A DNA stretch of 64,000 nt from JAYODZ01 sp965662735. Lineage in GTDB: Bacteria > Pseudomonadota > Alphaproteobacteria > RS24. Below the pieces are notes generated by a model. The model was not told the DNA's origin. It made no database searches and was given only the letters and a program-made list of their open reading frames with translations. The first letter of the stretch is position 1. Every line of letters begins with the position of its first letter. Shown piece by piece: positions 1 to 8,957 of the stretch. The DNA lies in NCBI GenBank assembly GCA_965662735.1, contig CBFIIU010000001.1:62001-126000 (forward strand), given 5' to 3'. The translations under genes and the position numbers were made by a program.

Positions 1-1659
1 CACAAGTTCTTTGAGGTTCTCGAGCTTGCCAGGAGCTTCGGGCGATCGGTCGGCTTGCCACATCGCCGTGTAGCCGCTTTCATCGAGAATGATCTCGGCA
101 ATGTTTCCGGGCGCGTCCGACTCCGTCAATAAGCGCCAGCGGTCGACGGCTTGCAAAAACCCGCTCAAGGCCCGCCGCGCGGCCGGCTTGAGATCGTCCG
201 TTGCGATAATTTGGCTTGCCGCCCGATACAGAGAAATGTTTTGGGCACGGGCCATTTGGCGCAAGGTCGACAAGGCAACTTCGCCCAAGCCGCGACGGGG
301 CCGGTTGCAAATTCTCTCAAAGGCGAGATCGTCATCCGGTTGAAGCACTAAGCGCAAATACGCATTGGCATCCCGAATTTCCGCGCGCTCATAAAAGCGC
401 GGCCCGCCGATTACACGATAGGGGATGGCCAGCGAAATAAACCGATCTTCGAACTCGCGCATTTGAAAGCTGGCGCGCACCAAAATCGCAATGTCATCAA
501 GCGGGTGCCCTTTGCGTTGATAGTCTTCAATGTCGTCGGCGGTCAGCCTTGCTTCTTCTTCACTGTCCCAGGTGCCGCGAATGCGCACGGGCTCCCCTTC
601 ATTGGCTTCCGTCCACAAGGTCTTGCCTAGTCGGCTCTTATTTGCGGAAATGAGCCCCGACGCCGCCGCTAATACATGGGCTGTCGAACGATAATTGCAC
701 TCGAGACGAATAACATGCGCCCCCGGGAAGTCGCGTTCAAAGCGCAAAATATTATCCACCTCAGCGCCGCGCCAACCATAGATTGACTGATCATCGTCGC
801 CAACGCAGCAAATATTATTATGATGTTGGGCGAGCAATCGGAGCCACAAATACTGCACGACATTGGTATCTTGATACTCGTCCACCAAAATTGCTTTAAA
901 CTTTTCCTGATAGCCGGCCAAAATTTCAGGATTTTCTTGGAGCAAGCGCACCGTCTCGAGCAGCAGGTCGCCAAAGTCCGCGGCATTCAAAATTTTGAGG
1001 CGGGCTTGATACTGGGCATATAATTTCTGCGCTGCCCCATCGGCAAAATAGGCCGTTTCTTGCTCGGGCACATGATCGGGATGCCAGCCTCGGTTTTTCC
1101 AGCGGTCAATTAAACCGGCCAATTGTCGAGCCGGCCAACGCTTTTCATCAATATTTTCAGCGATAATTATTTGTTTCATGAGACGAATTTGGTCATCCGT
1201 ATCGAGAATCGTAAAGTCAGATCGCAACCCCACAAGCTCGGCATGTTTGCGTAGCATTCGAACCGACAGCGAGTGAAACGTGCCCAACCACGGAACCGCT
1301 TCTGGGCCTTCCCCGATCAAATGCCCGATCCGCTCTTTCATTTCGCGCGCGGCCTTATTGGTAAAGGTCACGGCAAGAATTTGGCTCGGCCAACAGCGCC
1401 CCTCAGCCAGCAGAAGGGCGATGCGCGTGGTGAGAACACGGGTCTTACCTGTGCCTGCCCCCGCCAACACCAAAAGCGGGCCATCGGGAGCTGTGACGGC
1501 CTCACATTGGGCATCGTTTAAGGGGTCGATCAGGCGCGCACGCAAAGGCTGACTGCGCGCTTGCATAGCGCGCGCGGCATTTCCGGCTGGCGCGGGCGAG
1601 GTCATCGGGTTTCCGATTTCTTCCCCGTCATTGCCAAGATCAAATGGGTCTGACATCAT
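1..1659 (-). CDS. uvrD: UvrD/PcrA-type superfamily 1 DNA helicase (3' end outside window)
   Basis: ATP-dependent 3'-5' DNA helicase of the UvrD/PcrA/Rep family, acting in nucleotide excision repair and mismatch repair. Translating the minus strand from ATG at 1659 (a second ATG follows at 1656) gives an open frame running off the window after 553 codons. Visible motifs are Walker A AGAGTGKT near residues 66-73, motif Ia TFTNKAAREM near 98-107, Walker B VDEYQDTN near 259-266 and motif III GDDDQSIYGWRGA near 287-299. About 40 low-complexity residues precede the helicase core. Family members are about 700-800 residues, so roughly the last third is missing. It diverges from the AsmA-like gene at 1781. 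UvrD rather than Rep is an inference from family resemblance. Confidence 0.93.
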   Translation of the reverse strand, partial: MMSDPFDLGNDGEEIGNPMTSPAPAGNAARAMQARSQPLRARLIDPLNDAQCEAVTAPDGPLLVLAGAGTGKTRVLTTRIALLLAEGRCWPSQILAVTFTNKAAREMKERIGHLIGEGPEAVPWLGTFHSLSVRMLRKHAELVGLRSDFTILDTDDQIRLMKQIIIAENIDEKRWPARQLAGLIDRWKNRGWHPDHVPEQETAYFADGAAQKLYAQYQARLKILNAADFGDLLLETVRLLQENPEILAGYQEKFKAILVDEYQDTNVVQYLWLRLLAQHHNNICCVGDDDQSIYGWRGAEVDNILRFERDFPGAHVIRLECNYRSTAHVLAAASGLISANKSRLGKTLWTEANEGEPVRIRGTWDSEEEARLTADDIEDYQRKGHPLDDIAILVRASFQMREFEDRFISLAIPYRVIGGPRFYERAEIRDANAYLRLVLQPDDDLAFERICNRPRRGLGEVALSTLRQMARAQNISLYRAASQIIATDDLKPAARRALSGFLQAVDRWRLLTESDAPGNIAEIILDESGYTAMWQADRSPEAPGKLENLKELV

Positions 1660-1780
1660 ACGCATCCTGATTCTTGTGGCATTATAACATTATGCCTCGG
1701 CTTGTCTTGTCATCCTCTCGTAATCTCTTGAGGGCATGCTTAAGGCCTTGGCCGATAACAAAAAGAAAGGACGTCGGGCG

Positions 1781-4700
1781 ATGCGCTCTCCGGTTACGGT
1801 GGTTGCGAGTTTCTTAATTGTCCTCATTGGCGGCTTATTATTGGCGCCGCGTTTTATCGATTTTGGGCGATATTTTTCGGACCCTCTCAATCAGCTGGCC
1901 GATCAGCTGGGCGTCGAGATTAGGCATTCGGGCTATTATCATGTGACATTCTTACCGGCCCCAGAGGTGCGGCTGTCCCAAGTGCGTCTCACGAAGCGCC
2001 CGCGCGATGAGAAAATGTCGGCACCCTCGGAGCTCACTCAATATCATGCGCAATCGATTACTTTGGGGCTGAGCATTTCCGACTTGCTGATGGGTAAAAT
2101 GACAATACGCGCGATTGAAATTGCCGGTACCCGCCTCACTTTGAGTGCCCAGCAGTTGCAAAATGCCTTTGATCGGGAGCAAGAAACGGCTGTGCCGATT
2201 ATTTTTTCGCTTCGCGACAGCTCAATTAAAATTGCCTTTGCCGATCATGCGATCGATTTGCAGAATGTGTCCGCCTCGGCACGGTTGACCGATCATTTTA
2301 AGCCGCTCGCCATTGACGGTCGGTTTGACTATGAAAACCAAGCGATGGAAATATCATATGAGGCATCGCAGCGTCAGGGTAAACGGTTGCCGATTTCCCT
2401 GCGCCTCGATGGTGGAAGTCAGCTCGTATTCGAGTTTTCAGGCTTCATGACGGAAAGCCCAGCGCGCGAAGTGACTGGCGAGTTTGCGCTGTCCAGTCGT
2501 CAGGCTTTGGGGCCTCTCATGCGCTCCGTGGGCCTGGATATTCCTTTATCTACGGCCCGCTATCTCTCCATTAATGGGCTGATCTATGCGAATGAGGCAG
2601 GCGTTCAAACCGATCGCTTGCGGGTTTTGGGTCTGGGACAAGCCCTCACCTTGCAAGCGGCCCTCACGCGCGGGGTCGATCAACAGCCGGATCAGCTGTT
2701 TTTGAATATTTCAGCGGAACGTCTGGATGTTTCTGGCCTCACCCTGAGTGATCGAATTCATCCGGTTTCAGATATCGAAATGATGCGATTGCTGACCTTA
2801 ATCGCACCACTGCCTGAGCAAATTGATGCCGTCATTAATATTGATCGAATTTTGCTCAAGGATGAAGAGATTCAAAATGTCTCGCTTGCTGTTGGTTTTG
2901 GCGAGGGGCGCTTGCGGCTTAATCGGGTCAGCGCTCAATTGCCCTATGAGAGCTCGTTCCTGGCTGCCGGCGAATTGGAAATGACAGATCAAGGACCGCA
3001 TTTGATCGGGAATATGGCTCTTAACATTCGTGAGTTTACACAATTTGGTATGTGGCTGACGCCCAAAACCGGCGAGCCTTATGCGTTCATCCGAAAGATC
3101 ATTGAGCGAACGGAGTTTCAGCGCGCACATTTCTCGGCCGATATTAATCTGGCTCCGCAGCGTTATGCTTTTACCGATGTTCTGGCGCAAATGGGCGATT
3201 ATGAGCAAGCCTTTGATGTGGTCTATTCGCTTGGCTCCAAGCCGCATCTTGAGCTGTCCATCGAGACCCCCATGCTTGACTTGGTCGAGTGGGGCTTGGT
3301 CGATGCAGCCGATGTGCCCTCAGGCGAAAAACTGGTTACCAAATTGCCCTGGGATCAATGGTTGGGTGATTTTATTGAGGCCATTCCGCCCGCGCTAGAG
3401 ATGCCGATCCGGATCAATTTGGGGGCGTTGACAGCCGGCGCTGTTCGCCTTGAAAAACTTGCTTTTAACGGCGCCGTTCGTGATGCCCAGCTGCATATCG
3501 ATCAGCTTCGGATTGGTAATTATGAAGGGGGCGCATTTGATGTGTCTGGTATTCTCGCGCATGACCAGCGAAGCGCCTTTGGTCAATTGCGGGTGACCTC
3601 GGAACTGGCGGCGGCTTCACCTTTGGCCGAGCGGTGGCGTCAAATGTTCCGTCCCGTTAAATTTAATGCGACATCGCAAATCCGTTTTGATGGTCAGTTG
3701 GTTCTCACGGCTCCCGACGATGCCGCCTGGCCGGCCGTGCAGGCCCAAGGCGCTCTTCGTGTCGAGGAGATGTCCGGCGATGCCTCTGTGTTTTGGCCCA
3801 GTCGCGATTTGGGACGGCTGATTAAGGATACGCGCCTGCGTGCGCGGTTGACGGGATCAGCAGGGCAGGCGGCCTCTTTGATCGGGTTAAAAAGCGACTA
3901 TCCATCCGATCAAACTGGGCTGGTGCTCCTAAATGTCTCCATGACAAATAATAACGTGGGTAACATAACCGCCGAGACGCGTTTTGGAGAGGACCGGATC
4001 ACTTTTAAAGGCAGTTTGCGCGAGGTGGGAGCAGATCGCGAATTAAGCGGCACTATGGCGCTGCGCTTGAATGCGTCAGCGGTCAACGACGCGCTTCCAA
4101 AAACAGAGATGATCGATGCCTCAGCGCAAATTGTTGCAGGCCCCGCGAAGACCAGTTTCTCGGCCTTGGCGCTTGCGATTGGTGGGGGGCAAGTGTCTGG
4201 TGAGGGGGTGATCAGCTACGCAACCAAGCGGCCCGACCTGACCGCCTCCTTAAGATTTCAGGAGGTGAATTTGGAGTCCTATTTACCCGATTATCAGGGC
4301 GCTTGGTCGGGCCAACCCGTCAGCTGGTCTATTCTGGGCGATATTGATGCGAACCTCGAACTGGTGGCGCAAAATTTATCATTTGGGCGTTTACGGTTTG
4401 ACGAAGCCAAAGGGCGCGTGCGGCTCGTCGATGGTGTGCTGGAGGGGCGCGAGATCACGGTATCGGCCTTGGGCGGCACGGTTATGGTCAATGTTCTGGC
4501 CGAAGGCGGGGCGCTGTTGCCGTCGGTGCGCTTTGACGGAAAATTTGCCGAGCTGAGTGCCGGCGCGATTGGATTTTTATTATCCGGGCAAAATCTCGCC
4601 GAGAGCAGTTTATCAGGTGGATTTTCGATGCGAATGCGCGGAGGGTCGGCGGATGAATTTATGCAGCAGCTGTCTGGCGACATGTCGATCGATGGCGGTT

Positions 4701-5068
4701 TGGGCAAGTTGCTGTTTATTAATCGGTTAAACTTGACCCCCGAGAGCACCAATGATGAGCTGGAGATACAGGACCAAGCCAGCTACACCCCCTTCGCCAG
4801 CGCCCTGATTTTATTGCGTGCAGAAGAGGGAAAAATCGATATTTCTGGGGGCGAGCTGGTGACCTCGCCAGGCCCCTCTTTGACACTCCATGGCGGCATT
4901 GATCTCTACGCCCAGAAATATGATCTCGCCTTGGCACTGCCGCGAGAATTTGGCGGCCAATGGACAGTTCATGTGGGGGGCGCCATCAATGCGCCGCGTG
5001 CTGAGCTGCGATATCAGGCACCCTCATTATCCGGTGCGCCCGCTGTCAATGCGCTGTCAGTGCGCTGA
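1781..5068 (+). CDS. AsmA-like envelope protein
   Basis: Large protein of about 1095 residues in the AsmA/AsmA-like group, inner-membrane-anchored periplasmic proteins tied to outer-membrane assembly and lipid transport. After a basic N terminus there is one hydrophobic segment (about residues 6-23), followed by a long beta-rich periplasmic region with repeated 'G-x-L-x-hydrophobic' strands and a C-terminal part typical of AsmA-like C domains. I placed the start at 1781 because AAAGGA lies about 10 bases upstream; an in-frame ATG at 1736 has no suitable ribosome site. It is divergent from uvrD and convergent with the small gene at 5153-5383. Family assignment is good; its exact cargo or partner cannot be read from sequence. 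Confidence 0.8.
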   Translation: MRSPVTVVASFLIVLIGGLLLAPRFIDFGRYFSDPLNQLADQLGVEIRHSGYYHVTFLPAPEVRLSQVRLTKRPRDEKMSAPSELTQYHAQSITLGLSISDLLMGKMTIRAIEIAGTRLTLSAQQLQNAFDREQETAVPIIFSLRDSSIKIAFADHAIDLQNVSASARLTDHFKPLAIDGRFDYENQAMEISYEASQRQGKRLPISLRLDGGSQLVFEFSGFMTESPAREVTGEFALSSRQALGPLMRSVGLDIPLSTARYLSINGLIYANEAGVQTDRLRVLGLGQALTLQAALTRGVDQQPDQLFLNISAERLDVSGLTLSDRIHPVSDIEMMRLLTLIAPLPEQIDAVINIDRILLKDEEIQNVSLAVGFGEGRLRLNRVSAQLPYESSFLAAGELEMTDQGPHLIGNMALNIREFTQFGMWLTPKTGEPYAFIRKIIERTEFQRAHFSADINLAPQRYAFTDVLAQMGDYEQAFDVVYSLGSKPHLELSIETPMLDLVEWGLVDAADVPSGEKLVTKLPWDQWLGDFIEAIPPALEMPIRINLGALTAGAVRLEKLAFNGAVRDAQLHIDQLRIGNYEGGAFDVSGILAHDQRSAFGQLRVTSELAAASPLAERWRQMFRPVKFNATSQIRFDGQLVLTAPDDAAWPAVQAQGALRVEEMSGDASVFWPSRDLGRLIKDTRLRARLTGSAGQAASLIGLKSDYPSDQTGLVLLNVSMTNNNVGNITAETRFGEDRITFKGSLREVGADRELSGTMALRLNASAVNDALPKTEMIDASAQIVAGPAKTSFSALALAIGGGQVSGEGVISYATKRPDLTASLRFQEVNLESYLPDYQGAWSGQPVSWSILGDIDANLELVAQNLSFGRLRFDEAKGRVRLVDGVLEGREITVSALGGTVMVNVLAEGGALLPSVRFDGKFAELSAGAIGFLLSGQNLAESSLSGGFSMRMRGGSADEFMQQLSGDMSIDGGLGKLLFINRLNLTPESTNDELEIQDQASYTPFASALILLRAEEGKIDISGGELVTSPGPSLTLHGGIDLYAQKYDLALALPREFGGQWTVHVGGAINAPRAELRYQAPSLSGAPAVNALSVR

Positions 5069-5073
5069 AAACG

Positions 5074-5138
5074 CCTCAATGACAGGCCAATATGACAGCC
5101 CTCAATGATAGGCTCCTAATGATAGGCCTCAATGATAA
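5074..5138. repeat. Degenerate CCTCAATGATAGG repeats
   Basis: Just after the AsmA-like stop codon, variants of CCTCAATGAYAGGC recur about four times (near 5074, 5100, 5115 and 5127) at irregular spacing between two convergent genes. No stable hairpin with a T-run is evident, so I do not call a terminator. Confidence 0.55.
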
Positions 5139-5152
5139 TCGCGCGGGATAGA

Positions 5153-5383
5153 TCAGCTGGCAGGGGCTTTTTGTTCGGCCAGTTGGCGTTGGTAATGGGC
5201 AAGAATATACAGGCGAATGCGGCTCGATAGTCCTGAGCCGTCGGCATGAGCATCAATATCGCCCACTAGTTCAGCGATGGATTGATTTCTCTGTCGGGCG
5301 ATATCTGTGAGCGCCTCCCAGAAGGGGTCTTCTAGAGATACGCTGGTTTGATGTCCGGCAACCGTCAAAGATCGTTTCTTCAT
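5153..5383 (-). CDS. Ribbon-helix-helix domain protein
   Basis: Small protein of 76 residues (79 if an upstream GTG at 5392 is used). It resembles the ribbon-helix-helix family common in alphaproteobacteria (Pfam RHH_4 type): an N-terminal strand with KKRSLTVAGHQTSVSLEDPFW, then two helices ending in RIRLYILAHYQRQ. Such proteins are presumed small DNA-binding regulators; no target is known. It starts 12 bases downstream of the fumC stop codon on the same strand, so the two are probably co-transcribed. A role in regulating fumC is only a guess from position. Confidence 0.75.
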   Translation of the reverse strand: MKKRSLTVAGHQTSVSLEDPFWEALTDIARQRNQSIAELVGDIDAHADGSGLSSRIRLYILAHYQRQLAEQKAPAS

Positions 5384-5395
5384 CCCAAACACCCG

Positions 5396-6787
5396 TTAAT
5401 GTGGAGAAATCATATCCTCTGGCCGAACGATTGCATCAAATTCTTCTTCTGTCACAAAGCCCAGACCCACTGCTTCTTCGCGCAAAGTGGTGCCATTTTT
5501 ATGAGCCGTCTTGGCCACTTTGGTGGCATTGTCATAGCCGATTTTTGGCGCCAATGCCGTGACCAGCATCAATGAGCGCTGCATCAATGTGGTGATATTG
5601 CTGCGATTGGGTTCAATGCCGACAACACAATTATCGGTAAAGCTGACACTGGCTTCGGCGATTAGCTTAATCGACTGGAGTAAATTATAGGCCAGAACAG
5701 GCTTAAACACATTTAGTTCCATATGCCCTTGGGCGCCTGCAAAAGTGATGGCGGTGTGGTTGCCCATCACCTGCGCACATACCATGGTCATGGCCTCGCA
5801 TTGGGTGGGGTTCACCTTACCTGGCATGATCGATGAGCCCGGTTCATTTTCCGGAAGGCTAAGCTCTCCAAGGCCTGAGCGCGGGCCGGAGCCCAGCAGG
5901 CGAATATCGCTGGCAATTTTGAACAGGCTGGCAGCGATTACATTGAGCATCCCCGACATTTCGACATAGGCATCATGGGCGGCAAGGGCCTCAAATTTAT
6001 TTTCTGCCGTAACAAAAGGCAGTTTGGTGAACGCGGCCACTTCAGCGGCAAATTTTTCAGCAAAGCCCGGCTTGGCGTTCAGGCCCGTTCCAACCGCAGT
6101 GCCGCCTTGTGCCAGGGCATAAAGGCGCGGCAAGGACTGTTCAACGCGCTCAATGCCATAGCGTATTTGGGTCGCATATCCCGAAAATTCTTGTCCGAGA
6201 GTGAGCGGGGTTGCGTCTTGAAGATGCGTGCGGCCAATTTTGACGATGTCTTGCCATGCCGCCACTTTGGCCTCAAGAGCCTCGAGCAGGTGGCGCAAGG
6301 ATGGGACCAGAACATGCGCAACTTGTTCCGCCGCGGCGATATGCATGGCGGTTGGAAATGTATCATTCGATGATTGACTGCGATTGCAGTGATCATTGGG
6401 GTGCACGGGGTCTTTAGAGCCCATGGTTCCGCCCAATAATTCGATGGCGCGGTTTGAAATAACCTCATTGGCGTTCATATTGCTTTGTGTGCCAGAGCCG
6501 GTCTGCCAAACGACGAGCGGAAAATGGTCATCGAGCGTGCCATCAGCCACTTCTGCGGCGGCTTTCTCAATGGCATTGGCGAGCTCGGGCTCTAGATTAT
6601 CGAGCTGAACATTAGCGCGGGCGGCGGCCAACTTCACAATGCCCAAAGCGCGGATCAACGGCTTTGGCATGGTCTCGCCCCCGATTTTGAAATTGCCGAG
6701 CGAACGCTGTGTTTGTGCGCCCCAATATTTATCGGCGGCGACTTCAAGGGGTCCGAAACTATCGGTCTCAGTGCGCGTATTACTCAT
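5396..6787 (-). CDS. fumC: Class II fumarate hydratase
   Basis: Catalyses reversible hydration of fumarate to L-malate in the TCA cycle, in the cytoplasm, as a homotetramer. The 463-residue product has the usual class II length. The superfamily signature GSSIMPGKVNP lies near residue 317, and the substrate-binding TGSGTQSNMNANEVISNRA stretch near 97 is intact. GAGG sits five bases before the second ATG (6787), which I prefer to the ATG at 6790. A ribbon-helix-helix gene follows after 12 bases. Iron-independent class II fumarase is distinguished from class I by sequence and by the lack of a cluster-binding cysteine pattern. Confidence 0.96.
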   Translation of the reverse strand: MSNTRTETDSFGPLEVAADKYWGAQTQRSLGNFKIGGETMPKPLIRALGIVKLAAARANVQLDNLEPELANAIEKAAAEVADGTLDDHFPLVVWQTGSGTQSNMNANEVISNRAIELLGGTMGSKDPVHPNDHCNRSQSSNDTFPTAMHIAAAEQVAHVLVPSLRHLLEALEAKVAAWQDIVKIGRTHLQDATPLTLGQEFSGYATQIRYGIERVEQSLPRLYALAQGGTAVGTGLNAKPGFAEKFAAEVAAFTKLPFVTAENKFEALAAHDAYVEMSGMLNVIAASLFKIASDIRLLGSGPRSGLGELSLPENEPGSSIMPGKVNPTQCEAMTMVCAQVMGNHTAITFAGAQGHMELNVFKPVLAYNLLQSIKLIAEASVSFTDNCVVGIEPNRSNITTLMQRSLMLVTALAPKIGYDNATKVAKTAHKNGTTLREEAVGLGFVTEEEFDAIVRPEDMISPH

Positions 6788-6834
6788 CATGTCCTCATTT
6801 TTGCCAAGAAATTAAAAACTGGTTTCGTTCGACT

Positions 6835-7371
6835 TTATTTATTGCGGAAACTATCAATGCTCACAATATTATCGCCATTGGTTGGTTCGTTTTCGAGCGG
6901 GTCACCCGCGTCGCTATTTGTTTTCGGCCCCTTATCCATCGATGCGTTGCTGTCGATATGCGCCAAGTCCTCTTCCTCAAAAAGCTCGGCATCCTCGGCG
7001 TCGAGCGCGTCTGCAGCTGGACTGGAGAAGCGCAAGCCAAACTCAACCTGCGGGTCGAAGAAGCTGATAATCGAGTCAAAGGGAATAGCCAGTCGCTCGG
7101 GAATTTGGTTGAAACTCAGTTCCACGGAAAATCCGGTCTCGGTTACGACGAGGTCACGAAATTGGTGCTGCAAGACAATGGTCATTGCGGTCGGGTGAGC
7201 GGCGCGCAATCGATCGGCCATGCCCACGCCGTCGAAATTTGTATCAAAGGTAATGAAAAAATGATGCGCCCCAGGAAGGCCCTCCCGAGCCACACGCCGC
7301 AACGCGTCGCGGATCACCGAGCGCATCGCGGTCTCGGTGAGCGTGTCGTAATGCATTAAATCATCAACCAT
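6835..7371 (-). CDS. sspB: SspB, ClpXP adaptor for ssrA-tagged proteins
   Basis: Alphaproteobacterial SspB, which tethers ssrA-tagged polypeptides to ClpXP for degradation. The core has the family blocks GLPGAHHFFITFDT, MTIVLQHQFRDLVV and IPFDSIISFFDPQVEFGLRF. An acidic, low-complexity linker follows, and the C terminus NIVSIDSFRNK matches the ClpX-binding tail seen in the family. I prefer the ATG at 7371 (178 residues), since alpha SspB proteins begin close to the DLMHYDTL block; an upstream ATG at 7443 would add 24 residues. The gene lies directly downstream of ssrA on the same strand, so the tag and its adaptor are neighbours. Confidence 0.9.
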   Translation of the reverse strand: MVDDLMHYDTLTETAMRSVIRDALRRVAREGLPGAHHFFITFDTNFDGVGMADRLRAAHPTAMTIVLQHQFRDLVVTETGFSVELSFNQIPERLAIPFDSIISFFDPQVEFGLRFSSPAADALDAEDAELFEEEDLAHIDSNASMDKGPKTNSDAGDPLENEPTNGDNIVSIDSFRNK

Positions 7372-7531
7372 AATATTTCCGATATCTCCTGATTCATTGC
7401 GCGCCGCGAGGGCACCAAACGGTGTCGGTTGAATGCTTGCCACCGGGTTTTATCATATTCCAACCTGAACAGAATAGGATTGTGACATGATTCACATGCG
7501 CTTTCCTAGATCAGCCCGCAATCAGCATGCA

Positions 7532-7564
7532 GATCCGCCCGCGATCCGCCCGCGATCCGCCCGC
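7532..7564. repeat. Three perfect 11-bp tandem copies (GATCCGCCCGC)
   Basis: GATCCGCCCGC is repeated head-to-tail at 7532, 7543 and 7554 in the non-coding stretch between sspB and ssrA. It looks like a slippage-generated microsatellite; no function is evident. Confidence 0.85.
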
Positions 7565-7595
7565 GCTGCAGCCAGTCAACCGCTGGCGCCATTTT

Positions 7596-7625
7596 GCCCC
7601 AATTAGCCCCATCTAGCCCCATCTA
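7596..7625. repeat. 10-bp tandem repeat (GCCCCATCTA)
   Basis: Three 10-bp units, one diverged (GCCCCAATTA) and two identical (GCCCCATCTA), lie 31 bases after the 11-bp repeat in the same intergenic region. No coding potential or hairpin of note is seen between about 7450 and 7690 apart from these two repeats. Confidence 0.75.
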
Positions 7626-7689
7626 GCGTGTGGGCTTACAAGTTGCACCCGCGTTTCTTGTGTGTCGCGCAGGGTATGGGCGTTTTGGG

Positions 7690-8054
7690 CTGCGTAAAGC
7701 TGTGTTGGGCATCGTTCAAAATCAGGCGGTAAGTCAATAGGTGGCTTCTGTTGCCAGGTGCCACCCAAACCCCGCCCAAACCTGCGACGGTTTGGGGCTT
7801 AAAGTGAAGTCACGCGCTGACTAGGCAGCGAGCGATACTTCCGCGTAGTTGTCATTTGCAACTATCAAAATGGCCCGATAACGATGGTACCATGCCGAGC
7901 GACGGTTCCTACCTTTACGCCCTCGTCGATCCTATTTCGCCCCCATAAATGGTGGAGGCGCCGGGTACCGCCCCCGGGTCCGAATGGTTTATTGCGCAGG
8001 CCGTTTATCGCCATAGCCGGACAAGCCGGCACGTGCAGTGTAGCACAGCTCAAG
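7690..8054 (-). ncRNA. ssrA: Circularly permuted (two-piece, alpha-type) tmRNA
   Basis: Transfer-messenger RNA that rescues stalled ribosomes. On the minus strand the gene is permuted: the acceptor piece comes first and ends in GGCGCCTCCACCA (CCA at 7953-7951). Five bases later the coding piece begins with GGGGGCGAAATAGGATCGAC (from 7945). GGGGGCG pairs with CGCCTCC to form a 7-bp acceptor stem containing the G3-U pair that specifies alanine. The tag frame at 7859-7821 reads ANDNYAEVSLAA followed by TAG. Further helices are CCCAAACC/GGTTTGGG and GGTGGC/GCCACC downstream of the tag. A TATCAT box at 8066-8061 suggests transcription starts near 8054. The 3' limit near 7690 is approximate. Confidence 0.92.
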
Positions 8055-8145
8055 GGCCCGATGATAGGGGATAAAGCTGTGAGTTGTGCGCGGCGCGTGT
8101 TGCTTTGTATCTGGAGGCCGGGCGGCGAATCTGGATAATAGGGCT

Positions 8146-8955
8146 ATGCAAACCTATCTCGATTTACTCGCCCATGTTTTGGAAAACGGTGTCGACCGAA
8201 ATGATCGCACGGGGACAGGCACCCGCAGCGTGTTCGGCTATCAAATGCGCTTCGATCTGGCGTCTGGCTTTCCGCTTCTGACAACTAAAAAACTGCATTT
8301 GAAGTCGATTATTCATGAATTGCTGTGGTTCCTGACCGGCGACACGAATATTGCTTATCTCAAAGATCATGGTGTGTCGATTTGGGATGAATGGGCGGAT
8401 GCCGATGGCAATTTGGGCCCGGTCTATGGCCATCAGTGGCGGAGTTGGCCCAATGGGTCTGGCGGGACTGTCGATCAAATTGTTGAGCTGGTGAACAGCT
8501 TAAAGCAAAACCCAGATTCGCGGCGCCATATTGTCACGGCGTGGAATCCGGCTGACATTCCTTCCATGGCCTTGCCCCCCTGTCACTGCTTGTTCCAATT
8601 TTATGTGGCGCCTTCCTTGGAGGGTCGGCCCCGCTTGTCGTGCCAGCTCTATCAGCGCTCAGCCGATATTTTTCTTGGCGTGCCTTTTAATATCGCCTCT
8701 TACGCGCTATTGACCCAAATGATGGCGCAAGTGTGCGGGTATGTGGCTGGCGAATTTATTCACACATTGGGTGATGCGCATCTCTATCATAATCATTTTG
8801 ATCAAGCGCGGCTGCAATTGACCCGTCAACCGGGGCCACCGCCGGTGATGCAAATTAATCCCGAGGTGAGCGATCTCTTTGCGTTTCGGTTCGAGGATTT
8901 CTCGCTTCACGATTATCAAGCGCAAGCGCATATCCCGGCTCCGGTGGCCGTCTAG
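8146..8955 (+). CDS. thyA: Thymidylate synthase
   Basis: Converts dUMP plus methylene-tetrahydrofolate to dTMP and dihydrofolate. The 269-residue product (start MQTYLDLL at 8146) is close to the usual 264. The catalytic cysteine is in LPPCHCLFQFY (C146 by count). The phosphate-binding RRHIVTAWNP and the QRSADIFLGVPFNIASYA block are intact. The frame stays open upstream to 8086, but family alignment favours 8146. folA begins two bases after the stop codon, so the enzyme that makes dihydrofolate and the one that recycles it are coupled. Confidence 0.97.
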   Translation: MQTYLDLLAHVLENGVDRNDRTGTGTRSVFGYQMRFDLASGFPLLTTKKLHLKSIIHELLWFLTGDTNIAYLKDHGVSIWDEWADADGNLGPVYGHQWRSWPNGSGGTVDQIVELVNSLKQNPDSRRHIVTAWNPADIPSMALPPCHCLFQFYVAPSLEGRPRLSCQLYQRSADIFLGVPFNIASYALLTQMMAQVCGYVAGEFIHTLGDAHLYHNHFDQARLQLTRQPGPPPVMQINPEVSDLFAFRFEDFSLHDYQAQAHIPAPVAV

Positions 8956-8957
8956 CC

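Noticed and set aside
7865..8138. Short open frames on both strands across the ssrA region
   Set aside because: They overlap the tmRNA acceptor and tag structures, which explain the sequence better.
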